Shown: positions 41,944 through 51,621, counted from the first letter of the stretch. The stretch is DNA of 64,000 bases from CAYLPJ01 sp964385465 (GCA_964385465.1 CAYLPJ010000022.1:1-64000), one strand, 5' to 3'. Notes: generated by a model not told the origin, from the sequence alone. Translations and numbers: made by a program.

Positions 41944-42167
41944 GTTGTATCACACCGCATGGATACTTCACAATGCGTCACCCCGGGCCCTGGCGGACCC
42001 AAAGGGCCCGCCGCCAACCAGAGCAAGCAGCGGCAAGACCCGGGACGCCGGGCCGCGGGCGATTGACGCGTCCGGCCCCGAACGCGACACGGGTGCGGGG
42101 CTGAACCGGAGCCGAGGCAACCGCGGCCCCGCGCGAAGACGGCCGCTGAGGATCAAGGAGACCGTAG

Positions 42168-43130
42168 ATGCACTACCGACGCTTGGGAGATTCCGGCCTG
42201 AAGGTCAGCGCGATCTCGCTGGGATCGTGGCTGACGTTCGGGCAATCCGTCGACGACGAGACCACCGAGGCCTGCATGGCGGCCGCTTACGACGCCGGGG
42301 TGAACTTCTTCGACGGGGCGGAGGCCTACGGGCCCTACGCCGCCGAGGAGGCCATGGGCCGCGTGCTGCGGAAGAAGGGCTGGCCGCGCGACTCGCTGAT
42401 CCTCTCGGGGAAGGTGAGCATCCGCTGCGGCCGCCAACCGACGCAGCGCGGACTCAGCCGCAAGCACCTGGTGGAGTGCTGCGACGCGACCTGCCGGCGG
42501 TTGGGCGTGGAGTACCTGGACCTGTTCTTCTGCCACCGCCCCGACCCGGACACGCCGCTGGAGGAGATCGTCCACACCATGAACGAGTTGATCCGGCGCG
42601 GACGGATCTTCTACTGGGGCACCAGCGAGTTCGAGCCCGCCGACCTGATGCGAATGCACGCGATCGCCGAGAAGGCGAACCTTGTCGGGCCGCTGATGGA
42701 GCAGACGGGGCACAACATGCTCGGGCGCGAGCGCGTCGAGCGCGACCTGCTGCCGCTGCTTACCGGCCACGGAATGGGCACGACGATCTACTGCCCGCTG
42801 GCGGGGGGAATCCTGACGGGCAAATACAACGAGGGCATCCCGGACGACAGCCGCATCGGCCAGTCCGACCAGGACTGGCTCAAGAAGTCCCTCACCGAGG
42901 AGAAGCTCGCAAAGGCCCGCGCCCTGGCGGACCTCGCCGGCGAGATGGGCCTGGCCATGCCCACGCTGGCGCTGGCGTGGTGCCTGAGGAATCCCCACGT
43001 CAGCACGGCGATCACGGGGGCGACGAAACCCGAGCACGTCACCGAGAACGTCAAGGCCCCCGACGCCGTGGAACAGCTCACCGACGACGTCATGGCAAGG
43101 ATCGAGGACATCCTCGCCAACAAGCCCTGA
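42168..43130 (+). CDS. Aldo/keto reductase (potassium-channel beta/YghZ-like group)
   Basis: 320 residues. Catalytic residues D49 and Y54 (FFDGAEAYG), K82 (LSGKVS) and H123 (LFFCHRPDPDT) are present. The layout (RRLGDSGLKVSAISLGSWLT) matches the Kv-beta-like aldo/keto reductases. AAGGAG lies 8-9 bases before the ATG. First gene of a seven-gene operon with an enolase-superfamily enzyme and an Ldh2-type reductase; the likely job is oxidation or reduction of a sugar. Confidence 0.88.
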   Translation: MHYRRLGDSGLKVSAISLGSWLTFGQSVDDETTEACMAAAYDAGVNFFDGAEAYGPYAAEEAMGRVLRKKGWPRDSLILSGKVSIRCGRQPTQRGLSRKHLVECCDATCRRLGVEYLDLFFCHRPDPDTPLEEIVHTMNELIRRGRIFYWGTSEFEPADLMRMHAIAEKANLVGPLMEQTGHNMLGRERVERDLLPLLTGHGMGTTIYCPLAGGILTGKYNEGIPDDSRIGQSDQDWLKKSLTEEKLAKARALADLAGEMGLAMPTLALAWCLRNPHVSTAITGATKPEHVTENVKAPDAVEQLTDDVMARIEDILANKP

Positions 43131-43138
43131 GGGACCCC

Positions 43139-44197
43139 ATGAAGATCGCCCGCGTCGAGTGGATCGAGTACGACCGACGCACGGACAGGACGCAAGGCAA
43201 GCCCAAACGCTCGCTGGTCTGCCGCATCGTCGCCGATGACGGAGCCGAGGGCGTCTGCGACCTGCCCATGTGGCACGGCGACCGCTGCGGGGCCGACCTC
43301 CGCGCGCCGGTCACGGCCGCCCTGCTGGGGCGCGACCCGTTGGCCCGCGAGGAGCTGTGGAACGACCTCTACGCGGCACGGCTCTCGCTGGTGCTGATCA
43401 GCTATGCCGACGTGGCCCTGTGGGACCTCGCCGGTCGGCTGGAGGGCAAGCCCGTCCACGCCTTGCTGGGCGAGGGCACGCAACGGAAGCGGATCGCGGT
43501 CTACAAGAGCACGCCGTTCAACGTCGGGCCGCCGCAGGCCTACGCCGACGACGCGGTCCGTACGCGCGAGGAGGGCTACCGCGGCTACAAGATCCACCCC
43601 TACCGCGACTGGCAGGGGCCCAACGACGCCGAGAAAGACATCCCGGTCTACATCGCCGTCCGCGAGGCCGTCGGCGACGACTGGCCGTTGATGTGCGATA
43701 ACTTCTGGTCCTACGACTTCGACCAGGCCCTTCGGGTGGGGCACGTGCTGGACGGGCTGGGCTACGCGTGGTACGAGTCCCCCATGCCCGAGAACGACCA
43801 GTGGATCGACCGGTACGTGCGGCTGCGCCAGGAGCTCCGCACGCCGATCTGCGCCCCCGAGACGGCCGAGGGCGCCCACGAGGTCCGCGCCCGCTGGCTC
43901 GACGCCGGCGCGACGGACATGGGGCGGCTGGACGTGTTCTACGGCGGCATCACCTCGTGCTGGAAAGTCGCAAAGGACTGCCAACGCCGCGGCGTGGCGA
44001 TGGACCTGCACTGCGCCCTCTGGCCGCACCTCCAGGTCTTCGGCGCGACGACCGACGCGGCGATCCCGTACATGGAAGGCTACGGCGGCGCGATGCGGTA
44101 CGAGCTGGATGCCGACGGGTGCGTGGCCATCCCCGACGCGCCGGGCGTGGGCTACGATCTGGACTGGGAGTTCATCCGGGCCGCCCGGGTGGGCTGA
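43139..44197 (+). CDS. Enolase-superfamily (mandelate racemase/muconate lactonizing type) enzyme
   Basis: 352 residues from the ATG at 43139, 8 bases after the aldo/keto reductase stop. The N-terminal capping domain is followed by a barrel with GYRGYKIHPY (catalytic Lys strand), LMCDNFWSYDFDQAL (metal Asp), YESPMPEND (metal Glu) and ICAPETAEG (metal Glu). A C-terminal DLHCALWPHLQVFG may give another catalytic His. The set is typical of sugar-acid dehydratases of this superfamily. The substrate is unknown. Confidence 0.82.
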   Translation: MKIARVEWIEYDRRTDRTQGKPKRSLVCRIVADDGAEGVCDLPMWHGDRCGADLRAPVTAALLGRDPLAREELWNDLYAARLSLVLISYADVALWDLAGRLEGKPVHALLGEGTQRKRIAVYKSTPFNVGPPQAYADDAVRTREEGYRGYKIHPYRDWQGPNDAEKDIPVYIAVREAVGDDWPLMCDNFWSYDFDQALRVGHVLDGLGYAWYESPMPENDQWIDRYVRLRQELRTPICAPETAEGAHEVRARWLDAGATDMGRLDVFYGGITSCWKVAKDCQRRGVAMDLHCALWPHLQVFGATTDAAIPYMEGYGGAMRYELDADGCVAIPDAPGVGYDLDWEFIRAARVG

Positions 44198-44210
44198 ACG
44201 GGAGCAGGCT

Positions 44211-45257
44211 GTGGCACGGTACGCGCTGGATTCGCTGATCGACTGCGGCACGCGGTTGCTGACGGCCAAGGGGCTGTCGGCGGACCGCGCCCGGCCGGTG
44301 GCCCGTGCGCAGGTGGAAGTGCACGCTTTCGGCGTCACGACACACGGGCTGACCGTGCTGCTGAACCTTGTCGACCGCGTCGGCGACGACATCGACCCCG
44401 CCGCAACGCCGGCCACCGTCCACGATACAGGCGCCGTGGCCGCCATCGACGGCCGGGGGCGTCTCAGCGTCGAGTGCCTCCAGGCCGCCCGCGACGTCGC
44501 CGGGGACAAGGCGCGGCAGTTCGGCGTGGGGTTCGTCTCGGCGGTGGATTGCGGCTGGGCGGGCGCGTTGGGCTACCACCTCTCCGCCCTCGCCCGCGAG
44601 GGCCTGCTGGCCATGGCCTGGGCCCAGACCTCCAACTGGACGGGCGTGGCACCGTTTGGCGGGCGCGAGGCGCGGCTGGGAACCAACCCGCTGGCACTGA
44701 GCTTTCCCGCCGGGGACGATCCCGCCGTGGCGGACTTCTCCACGTCGGTGATCTCCAACGGCAAGGTCCGCCGATGGCGGCGATCCGGTCACCGACCGCC
44801 CGAGCCGATGTTCCTGGACGCCCAAGGCCGGCCCAGCGACGACCCGGGCGTCATGGGCGAGGAGGGCACGATCCTGCCGTTCGGCGGATTGCAGAGGGGC
44901 TTCCGGGGCACGATGCTGGCGCTGTGGGCCGAGGCCCTCACCGCCGCAGCCGGGGGCAGGCCGACCAACGCCGACGGCGAGGGCGGGCAGAACCTCCACG
45001 TGCTCTGCCTGGACCCCGCCGCCCTCGCCGGTCGGGACCACTGCGAGGCCGTCACGCGGAAGATGATCGAGTACGTCCTCTCCAGCGCCCCGGCCCCCGG
45101 CCGGGACGGGCCGACGCTCGCCGGCAGGCGCGGCTGGCGTGCCCTGGCCCATGCCCGACACGACGGCCTGGATCTCGACGACCACGCCGCCGGCGAACTC
45201 CGCCGACGCTGCCAAGCCCTTGGTGTCCCCCTGCCCGAAGAGATGCCGCCGACCTGA
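44211..45257 (+). CDS. Ldh2-family (malate/L-lactate/ureidoglycolate type) dehydrogenase
   Basis: 348 residues from a GTG, with GGGAG 8-10 bases upstream. The family pattern shows in VHAFGVTTHGLTVLL (conserved His/Gly segment), VDCGWAGALGYHLSALA, ARLGTNPLALSFPAG and FGGLQRGFRGTMLALWAEAL. Ldh2 members reduce or oxidise 2-keto/2-hydroxy acids with NAD(P); one example is 2,3-diketo-L-gulonate reductase. Following a sugar-acid dehydratase-like enzyme, it probably acts on the 2-keto product. Confidence 0.82.
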   Translation: MARYALDSLIDCGTRLLTAKGLSADRARPVARAQVEVHAFGVTTHGLTVLLNLVDRVGDDIDPAATPATVHDTGAVAAIDGRGRLSVECLQAARDVAGDKARQFGVGFVSAVDCGWAGALGYHLSALAREGLLAMAWAQTSNWTGVAPFGGREARLGTNPLALSFPAGDDPAVADFSTSVISNGKVRRWRRSGHRPPEPMFLDAQGRPSDDPGVMGEEGTILPFGGLQRGFRGTMLALWAEALTAAAGGRPTNADGEGGQNLHVLCLDPAALAGRDHCEAVTRKMIEYVLSSAPAPGRDGPTLAGRRGWRALAHARHDGLDLDDHAAGELRRRCQALGVPLPEEMPPT

Positions 45258-45268
45258 AAGGACCCGAG

Positions 45269-46915
45269 TTGACCGCAACCCACCGCAGACTTCGCTTCGG
45301 CGTCGAGGTGCTCGACCACGAGTTCGACGACGCGGGCGTGCTGGCCGCCGTTGAAGAGAACATCCCCCGGTTCGGGATCGAGGAGATTCTCTTCTGGGGC
45401 TCGAACAACGTGCTGAACGACACCGTCCGCGTGCCGGACTACCCCCACTACACCCCGCCGGCCAAAGCCGAGCAGGTCCGGCGGTTCCGTCAGTGGCTGG
45501 GGCGCTACCGCAAGCACGGGCTGCTCCTGGTCGCCGACGGTCGCGAGCCGCACCTGGGACCGGAGTTCTTCGAGGCCTGCCCCGAGGCGCGCGACGTGAC
45601 ATCCGGCACGCTGTGGGATTTCATCGAGAAACGCATCCAGGCGGTCTTCGACCTCGCCCCCGAGCTCGACCGCATCGAGTCCTTCCTCTGGGAGACGTGG
45701 CTGCTCAACGGGGACCACTACTTCGAGGGCATGCACTGGTCGGCCGACGGACGCGGCTGGCAGGGCCGGCGCTATTACGAGCCGGTGGACTACCTCGCCG
45801 AGATGATCGCCGCATTCGCCCGCGGGGCCGCCGCGGCCGGGAAGGAGTACGCCCAGAAGGGCTTCTCCACGCGCCCGTGGCAGGAGCGGGTCCTTGTCGA
45901 CGCGATCCTGCGAGTCCCCCGCGACGTGCCGCTTCGCACCTCCACGCAGATGCAGATCGGGGACTTCAACCCGTTCATGGCCCCGCCGGCGCTGGTGCCG
46001 GCCAACCAGACGCGCCCGATGACGATGTACTTCGACTGCTTCGGCGAGTACCTCGGGCGAAGCCAGATCCCCTACTGCTATCCCGAGCGGATGCAGGCGA
46101 GGCTGCGGTGGGCCCTCCGCGAGAGCGCCGCCCTCGACGCCGTCCGCGGGCGGGTGAACTTCTCCGACCGGTGGAACGTCGCCAAGACCGCACACCTGTT
46201 CGACACGCCCAACGAGATCAACCTGGTCGCCCTCGCGGCGCTCGCCGAGAATCCCGACTGCTGCATGGGCGACCTCTGGCGGCAGTGGGCGTCCGAGCGG
46301 TACGGACCGGCCGCGTGCGAGGCGGTCACCCGCGCCCTGCGCAGGACGCCGGAGATCGTCCGCAACAGCATGTTCTTCCACGGTGCGACGCTGACGCTGC
46401 ACAGCCAGGTGCCGACGGTCCCGCAGATGCTCGGCCGGGCGCGTCACCTCGCCCAAGACGCCGCCGGCTGGTGCCCGGACCGCATCGAGGCCAACGCCCA
46501 ACTCGACGAGATGGTCCACGACCCGAGCGACTACGTCCTCGGCGAGATGCTCCAGGCACAGCGGCAGGCACAGAGGCTGTGCGAGGAGTCCATCGAGGAC
46601 ATCGAGGCCGCCCGCCGCGACATGCCGGCCGAGCGGTACGAACGGCTCAGGGCGCAGTTCGCCTTCACGGCGGAGTTCCTGGCCGTATACGAGCGGATCG
46701 TCGAGGTCTTCGTCCGCGTGCGGATGCGCCCGGAGCGAGCGCCGAGCGGCAATGATGAGGCCGTCGCGCGCTGCCTGGATACGCTCGCCGCCTCGGCCGA
46801 CTACGCCGACGCGAACTACGGCGGAGACTGCATCATCCAGGGGGACGCCCTGCGAGGCTTCATCGACAGCGCCCGCGCCGCAACGCCCTCGGTCCCCGGC
46901 AAGGAGACAGACTGA
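45269..46915 (+). CDS. Unrecognised 548-aa protein, possibly TIM-barrel glycosidase-like
   Basis: Family not identified. It starts at a TTG with AAAGGA 6-9 bases upstream; no ATG lies near. The N-terminal half alternates strand and helix as in a barrel (FGIEEILFWGSNNVLNDTVR, RKHGLLLVADGREPHLG, DRIESFLWETWLLNGDHYF). The C-terminal half is helical (LRRTPEIVRNSMFFHGATLT, QLDEMVHDPSDYV). This layout recalls large alpha-glucuronidase-type enzymes, but no catalytic motif can be assigned. No signal peptide; cytoplasmic. Its stop overlaps the next ATG. Confidence 0.5.
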   Translation: MTATHRRLRFGVEVLDHEFDDAGVLAAVEENIPRFGIEEILFWGSNNVLNDTVRVPDYPHYTPPAKAEQVRRFRQWLGRYRKHGLLLVADGREPHLGPEFFEACPEARDVTSGTLWDFIEKRIQAVFDLAPELDRIESFLWETWLLNGDHYFEGMHWSADGRGWQGRRYYEPVDYLAEMIAAFARGAAAAGKEYAQKGFSTRPWQERVLVDAILRVPRDVPLRTSTQMQIGDFNPFMAPPALVPANQTRPMTMYFDCFGEYLGRSQIPYCYPERMQARLRWALRESAALDAVRGRVNFSDRWNVAKTAHLFDTPNEINLVALAALAENPDCCMGDLWRQWASERYGPAACEAVTRALRRTPEIVRNSMFFHGATLTLHSQVPTVPQMLGRARHLAQDAAGWCPDRIEANAQLDEMVHDPSDYVLGEMLQAQRQAQRLCEESIEDIEAARRDMPAERYERLRAQFAFTAEFLAVYERIVEVFVRVRMRPERAPSGNDEAVARCLDTLAASADYADANYGGDCIIQGDALRGFIDSARAATPSVPGKETD

Positions 46916-49482
46916 TGTTCAGGTTCGCAGTGTGTGCCGCCGCCCTGGTCCTTTGTGCTGCCGGAGCCCCCGCCGAAGACGCCGTTACCGCCGGGAAGGT
47001 GACGGTCCAGCCGCCGACGCTGATCTGCATCGGCGTTCAGTGGCACGTGAGGGGGGATGAGAACGGCAACGCGACGGCGACGGTGAGCTACCGGCGCAAG
47101 GGTGCGGGCGAATGGCGGCCGTCGCTGACGCTGTACCGCGTGGGGCTGGATCGTACGCTCTGCGGACGGGAGCTCAGCGACGGCACACGTCACGAGGGCT
47201 GGCCGGTGCCCGAGGCGCTGGTCGGGTCGGTGATCGACCTCGAGCCGGGGACGCCGTACGAGGTGCGGCTGGAGCTGGCCGACCCCGACGGCGTCCGCGG
47301 GGAGGCGGTTCGCACGCTGACCTGCGCGACGCGACCGGAGCCGGCCCCGAAGCCCGGCCCGCGCATCCGCCACGTCTACCCGCCGGGGCACAGGGGCGAG
47401 AAGAAGCAGCCGGCGTACCGGTCGATCGCCGCGGCGGTCAACGGCTACCACCCGTGGTGCGACAACTACAACGTCTCCTACGACCACGCCCGCCCGGGCG
47501 AGACGATCCTGGTCCACGGCGGGGTCTACCGCGGGGACCGCTTCAACTACCGCGACCCGCACGTCTTCTGGCTGTGGGGCACGCAGGTGCTCACGTTCGG
47601 CGGGACGAAGGAGGCGCCCATCGTCATCAAGGCCGCCGGGGACGGCGAGGCGATCATCGACGGCGCGGCGCCCAAGGGCGAGCACCCCTCCCCCTGCCTG
47701 CTCAACGTGATGGCCGCCGATCACCTGCATTTCGAGGGCCTGGTCTTCCGCAACGCGTTCATCGGCATCCGCGCGGGGCTGTGGCGCGTCGGCGGGTGCG
47801 AAGGGCTGACCGTCAAGGACTGCGTCTTCGCCAATGTCGCCAACGGCGTGCTGGGCCTCGACGGGCGCTGCCGCGACTTCACCATCCTCGACAACTGGTT
47901 CATCGGCACCAACGACGGCGACCAGTTCCACCGCACCGCCGGCGGCGCCTGGGGGCGGACGCGCAGCGGCTACGCGGTGAACCTCCTCGGCAGCGGGCAC
48001 GCCGTCGGCTTCAACCACGCCGAGCGGTACTGGGACGGGATCAACGTCAACACGTCCGGCCACCCGGACCCGAACCTGCACATGCGGGCCGAGTGCATCG
48101 ACATCTACAACAACGAGATCCACAACATCTGCGACAACTTCATCGAGGCCGACGGCGGGCTGTACAACATCCGCGTGCTGCGCAACCGCTGCTTCAACAG
48201 CATGGCCACGCCGCTGAGCTACCAGCCGGTCTTCGCCGGGCCGGTGTACTGGATCCGCAACGTCGTCTACAACGCAGCCAACGGCGCCCAGTCCTTCAAG
48301 GCCTGCGGGGCGCAGGTCATGGTCGCACTGCACAACACCTTCCTGGGCCACTGGGCGGCCTACGAGTGGACCGAGTATGGCGACGTCCGCAACAACGCCT
48401 TCCTCGGCCCCGGCCGACCGATCCACGCCAAGGACCGCAAGCGCCCGGTGCTCAAGACCGGCTTCCGCCACCCCGGCAGCACGATGGACTACAACGCGCA
48501 CCGCGTCGGGCTCACCGGCGCCGACAAGCCGTTCGTCCTGAAGCTCGGCGGCGATACCCACGCGGCCGGGAGCCTCGAAGAACTGGGCAAGCTCTGCGGC
48601 GCGGAGGCCCACGGCGTGGAGGTCGCCGGCCTGGACGTCCTGGTCCGCCCCGGCGAGCCGGCGTGGAAGACCGACAAGACCCGCCTGTTCACGCCGGATG
48701 AGGTGGACCTGCGGCCGAGGCCCGACGGGCCGCTCGTCGACGCCGGCTGCCGCATCCCCGGCGTCAACGACGGCTTCGCCGGCGAGGCGCCGGACATCGG
48801 CGCCTACGAGGCAGGCAGGCCACTGCCCCACTACGGTCCGCGGACCGACCGCAAGCTCGCCGACGTGCTCAAACTCGCGGCCGCGCCGACACCCCCGCCG
48901 GCGTCCGACCGCGGCGGCGCGGCGGCCGGGCCGGTGGCGAGGACCCGCCCGGTGACGGGCCTGTCGGTGGATGACGGCGGGACGATCGCGTCCGTGACGA
49001 TCGGCTCTCGAACGATCCCCGCCTCGTCGCTGACGGTGGGCAAGGCCTCGTCGAAGGCGCCGGCGGAGGGGGTTGCGGGCATCGCCAGCCTGAACGTCGG
49101 CGAGGGCGTGACGAGTCCGAAGAAGGGCCCGTGGTCGTTCGACGTGACGGGCTTCGCCGGAGGCGCCCCGGCCGAGGTGCTCATCCTGGAAGTCGGCGGC
49201 AACGACGCGATTCACGTCGCGGCCGTCCTGGAGGGCCCGACGCTGGGCAAGCCGGTCTACGTCCCCCGCGGCGCGTGGGGCGGCACGAAGGTCGAGAGCC
49301 TGGTCGCCAGTGGCAACGTTGCGGGAGTGCTGCTCCGCACGGCCGAGCTGCTCGGGCCCGACGGCAAGCCGCTGGGCGAAGGCGCGAAGGTCCTCGGCGT
49401 GCGCATCGTGGGCACGCCCAACGGCGTCGACCCCGTCTGCGTCGCCGGCGTCGGCAAGACGGAAGGCAAGGCCCGACCATGA
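46915..49482 (+). CDS. Secreted right-handed beta-helix protein (polysaccharide-lyase-like)
   Basis: 855 residues with a signal peptide (FAVCAAALVLCAAGAPA). Residues ~22-140 form an Ig/fibronectin-like domain (DLEPGTPYEVRLELADPDGV). Residues ~150-480 are beta-helix coils (RPGETILVHGGVYRGD, GGTKEAPIVIKAAGDGEAII, NNEIHNICDNFIEADGG). A DIGAYEAG motif closes the helix, as in many DUF1565-like proteins. The last ~190 residues add a further beta domain. The ATG overlaps the previous stop (TGATG). Likely an extracytoplasmic enzyme acting on polysaccharide. A shorter paralogue lies two genes downstream. Confidence 0.75.
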   Translation: MFRFAVCAAALVLCAAGAPAEDAVTAGKVTVQPPTLICIGVQWHVRGDENGNATATVSYRRKGAGEWRPSLTLYRVGLDRTLCGRELSDGTRHEGWPVPEALVGSVIDLEPGTPYEVRLELADPDGVRGEAVRTLTCATRPEPAPKPGPRIRHVYPPGHRGEKKQPAYRSIAAAVNGYHPWCDNYNVSYDHARPGETILVHGGVYRGDRFNYRDPHVFWLWGTQVLTFGGTKEAPIVIKAAGDGEAIIDGAAPKGEHPSPCLLNVMAADHLHFEGLVFRNAFIGIRAGLWRVGGCEGLTVKDCVFANVANGVLGLDGRCRDFTILDNWFIGTNDGDQFHRTAGGAWGRTRSGYAVNLLGSGHAVGFNHAERYWDGINVNTSGHPDPNLHMRAECIDIYNNEIHNICDNFIEADGGLYNIRVLRNRCFNSMATPLSYQPVFAGPVYWIRNVVYNAANGAQSFKACGAQVMVALHNTFLGHWAAYEWTEYGDVRNNAFLGPGRPIHAKDRKRPVLKTGFRHPGSTMDYNAHRVGLTGADKPFVLKLGGDTHAAGSLEELGKLCGAEAHGVEVAGLDVLVRPGEPAWKTDKTRLFTPDEVDLRPRPDGPLVDAGCRIPGVNDGFAGEAPDIGAYEAGRPLPHYGPRTDRKLADVLKLAAAPTPPPASDRGGAAAGPVARTRPVTGLSVDDGGTIASVTIGSRTIPASSLTVGKASSKAPAEGVAGIASLNVGEGVTSPKKGPWSFDVTGFAGGAPAEVLILEVGGNDAIHVAAVLEGPTLGKPVYVPRGAWGGTKVESLVASGNVAGVLLRTAELLGPDGKPLGEGAKVLGVRIVGTPNGVDPVCVAGVGKTEGKARP

Positions 49483-49556
49483 GAACGCGCGTCATGCCCC
49501 GGCAAAGTCGGCCGAGCCGCCGCGCACTACGGACCCCGCAGCCGAAAGGACACGCG

Positions 49557-50651
49557 ATGAGCCGCCCTGCCCTGTTGATCGCACTTCTGGCCGCTGCCGC
49601 AACCGCGGCGGCGGGCGCACCGGAATGGGAGAAGATCTCCGACAAGCTGTTCGCGGGCATCGAGGACTACCAGCCGGTCAAGGCGGCACTGAATCGCAAG
49701 ATCGGCTGCCTGGCCGTAGCGCCGCCGACCGGCGATGTGTTCGTCATGGTCAACCGCACCTACGGCGTCTGGAAAAGCCCCGACGCCGGCGAGACGTGGA
49801 CGAGACTCGACTCCCCCGTCCGCGGCCGGGCGTACGGCGGATTCGCCGCCGACGTGGACCCGGCCACGGGCAGGCTGGCGGTGTTCAGCGTGGTGGTCAA
49901 GGGCATCGCCCCGGTCGGCGGGCTGACGCTGGACGGGGGGCGGACGTGGACGCCGATCGGCCGCCCGGAGGGCACGCGTCACGACGGATGGTCCTGGGGC
50001 TGCGTCGCCTGGGGCGAGGGGGAGAAGGCGGGCCGCCCGCAGGTGATCCTGGCCAAGCAGCACCACGCGTGGGTGGTCATGTGGCTGAGCGTAGACGGCG
50101 GGCGGAACTGGCGGAAGATCCGCAGCGTCACCAGCCGCAACCCCGGCCTGGCCGACGCGGGCACGCTGCTGTGCGGCGTGGACGAGCACTCCAAGGGCGC
50201 CGAGAAGGGCATCTTCCGCAGCACCGACGGGGGCGAAAGCTGGCGAAAGGTCGCCGACCACGTCGTCACCGGCAAGACGCCCGTCCGCTGCCGCGGGAAG
50301 GTCTACTGGACGACCCGCGCGGGCGTGATCGCCAGCGACGACAGGGGCGAGACCTGGACGCTCCTCGGCGGGGGACTGCCCGGGGCGCTCTGGGGACCCT
50401 ACTTCAGCGCCGACGGTCGGCGGATGGTCGTCGTCAACCAGGCCGGTTTCCAACGCAGCGACGACGGCGGGGCCACCTGGCGGAAGGTGGCCGACTTCTT
50501 CGGCGGCCGCGGGCCTGGCAAACGCAAGTACAGCATCGACCACCCCACCATCAGCTACGGCTGGGACGCCGAGCGGAACATCCTCTACTGCGCGCCCGTC
50601 GGTGGGGAGGCCTGGCGGCTCCGCCTCGGCCAGGACGAAGGAGCGAAGTGA
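49557..50651 (+). CDS. Secreted Asp-box (sialidase/BNR-repeat) protein
   Basis: 364 residues from the ATG at 49557, with AAAGGA upstream and a signal peptide (ALLIALLAAAATAAAGA). Six Asp-box repeats are visible (SPDAGETWTRL, LDGGRTWTPI, SVDGGRNWRKI, STDGGESWRKV, SDDRGETWTLL, SDDGGATWRKV), so it folds as a six-bladed or larger beta-propeller. Sialidase catalytic residues (arginine triad) were not recognised, so it may be a glycosidase of another type or a binding protein. Its frame lies between two related beta-helix genes. Confidence 0.75.
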   Translation: MSRPALLIALLAAAATAAAGAPEWEKISDKLFAGIEDYQPVKAALNRKIGCLAVAPPTGDVFVMVNRTYGVWKSPDAGETWTRLDSPVRGRAYGGFAADVDPATGRLAVFSVVVKGIAPVGGLTLDGGRTWTPIGRPEGTRHDGWSWGCVAWGEGEKAGRPQVILAKQHHAWVVMWLSVDGGRNWRKIRSVTSRNPGLADAGTLLCGVDEHSKGAEKGIFRSTDGGESWRKVADHVVTGKTPVRCRGKVYWTTRAGVIASDDRGETWTLLGGGLPGALWGPYFSADGRRMVVVNQAGFQRSDDGGATWRKVADFFGGRGPGKRKYSIDHPTISYGWDAERNILYCAPVGGEAWRLRLGQDEGAK

Positions 50652-50652
50652 C

Positions 50653-51621
50653 ATGCCCCGAGGAGTCCGCGCAGCCCTGTGCATCGCCCTGGCCCTCGCC
50701 GCCGCCCCGGCCGCGGGGGAAGACGCCGTCACGGGCGGGGAGGTGGTGATCGACCCGCCGACGCTGATCTGTCTCGGCGTGTACTGGCCGGTCTCCGGCG
50801 ACGACGACGGCGACGCGAACGTGGCGGTGCACTTCCGCCGAAAAGGCGGGAAGGCGTGGCGTCGCGGGATGGACCTCTGGCGGACCCACGGCGAGACCTG
50901 CGGCGACCGGTTCACCCCGCCGGTCTGGCGGACGCCCAACGCCTTCGCCGGCAGCCTGTTCGACCTGGAGCCCGACACCCCCTACGAGGTCCGGCTGACA
51001 CTGACCGACCCGGACGGCGTCCGAGGCCGCGCCGTGCGAACCCTCACCAACGCCGGCGAAGCCGACGGGAGCGTCCGCAACGTGCGGTTCCTGCGGAACA
51101 CCTGCTCGTTCACCTGCCAGCCGCTGTGGGGCGGGCCGGTCTACTTCATCCGCAACCTGGGGCACCCGAGGAAGTACATGCAGCACCCCTCCGGCGTGGT
51201 CGCCTGCCACAACCGCTTCGGCTCGCTGACGGCGCGGGGAGGGCGACACGCGTACCTCAACAACATCGTGGAGTTCAGTTGGCACGAGTGGCTGTTCCGC
51301 GTGGACGTCGACAGCGAACCGGGGCGGATCGACGGCAATGCCTACCGACTGTGGCGAAAGGGCAAGCCGACCCGCCCGAGCGCGTGGACGCTGAAGACCC
51401 CTTCCCGCGACGTCACCGAGACCACCTTCGACGCGTTCCGCCGCGCCGCGGGCGTCGAGGCGCACGGCCTGGCGTTCGAGTCCCCCCACGACAAGCCGCT
51501 GATCGACGCCGCCCTCGCGCTGCCGAACGTCAACGACGACTACAACGGCGCCGCCCCGGACATCGGGCCCTACGAAAAGGGAAGCCCCAAGCCCCACTAC
51601 GGCCCCCGGCCGCCGCGCTGA
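50653..51621 (+). CDS. Shortened beta-helix paralogue with internal deletion
   Basis: 322 residues with a signal peptide (AALCIALALAAAPAAG). The first ~130 residues match the start of the 855-aa protein (DPPTLICLGVYWPVSGD, DLEPDTPYEVRLTLTDPDGV, RAVRTLT). The sequence then jumps, in frame, from TLTNA to EADGSVRNVRFLRN, the equivalent of EADGGLYNIRVLRN at residue ~410 of the longer protein. About 270 residues, including most helix coils, are missing. It closes with APDIGPYEKG. Either a natural deletion variant with a different role or a decayed copy. ATG one base after the Asp-box gene's stop. Confidence 0.7.
   Translation: MPRGVRAALCIALALAAAPAAGEDAVTGGEVVIDPPTLICLGVYWPVSGDDDGDANVAVHFRRKGGKAWRRGMDLWRTHGETCGDRFTPPVWRTPNAFAGSLFDLEPDTPYEVRLTLTDPDGVRGRAVRTLTNAGEADGSVRNVRFLRNTCSFTCQPLWGGPVYFIRNLGHPRKYMQHPSGVVACHNRFGSLTARGGRHAYLNNIVEFSWHEWLFRVDVDSEPGRIDGNAYRLWRKGKPTRPSAWTLKTPSRDVTETTFDAFRRAAGVEAHGLAFESPHDKPLIDAALALPNVNDDYNGAAPDIGPYEKGSPKPHYGPRPPR

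Noticed and set aside
46816..49215. 799-codon open frame on the minus strand
   Set aside because: Antisense to the 855-aa beta-helix gene; composition of a shadow frame.
49479..49556. Earlier ATG for the Asp-box protein
   Set aside because: It would add an Arg-rich 26-residue leader before the signal peptide, and the better ribosome site lies before 49557.
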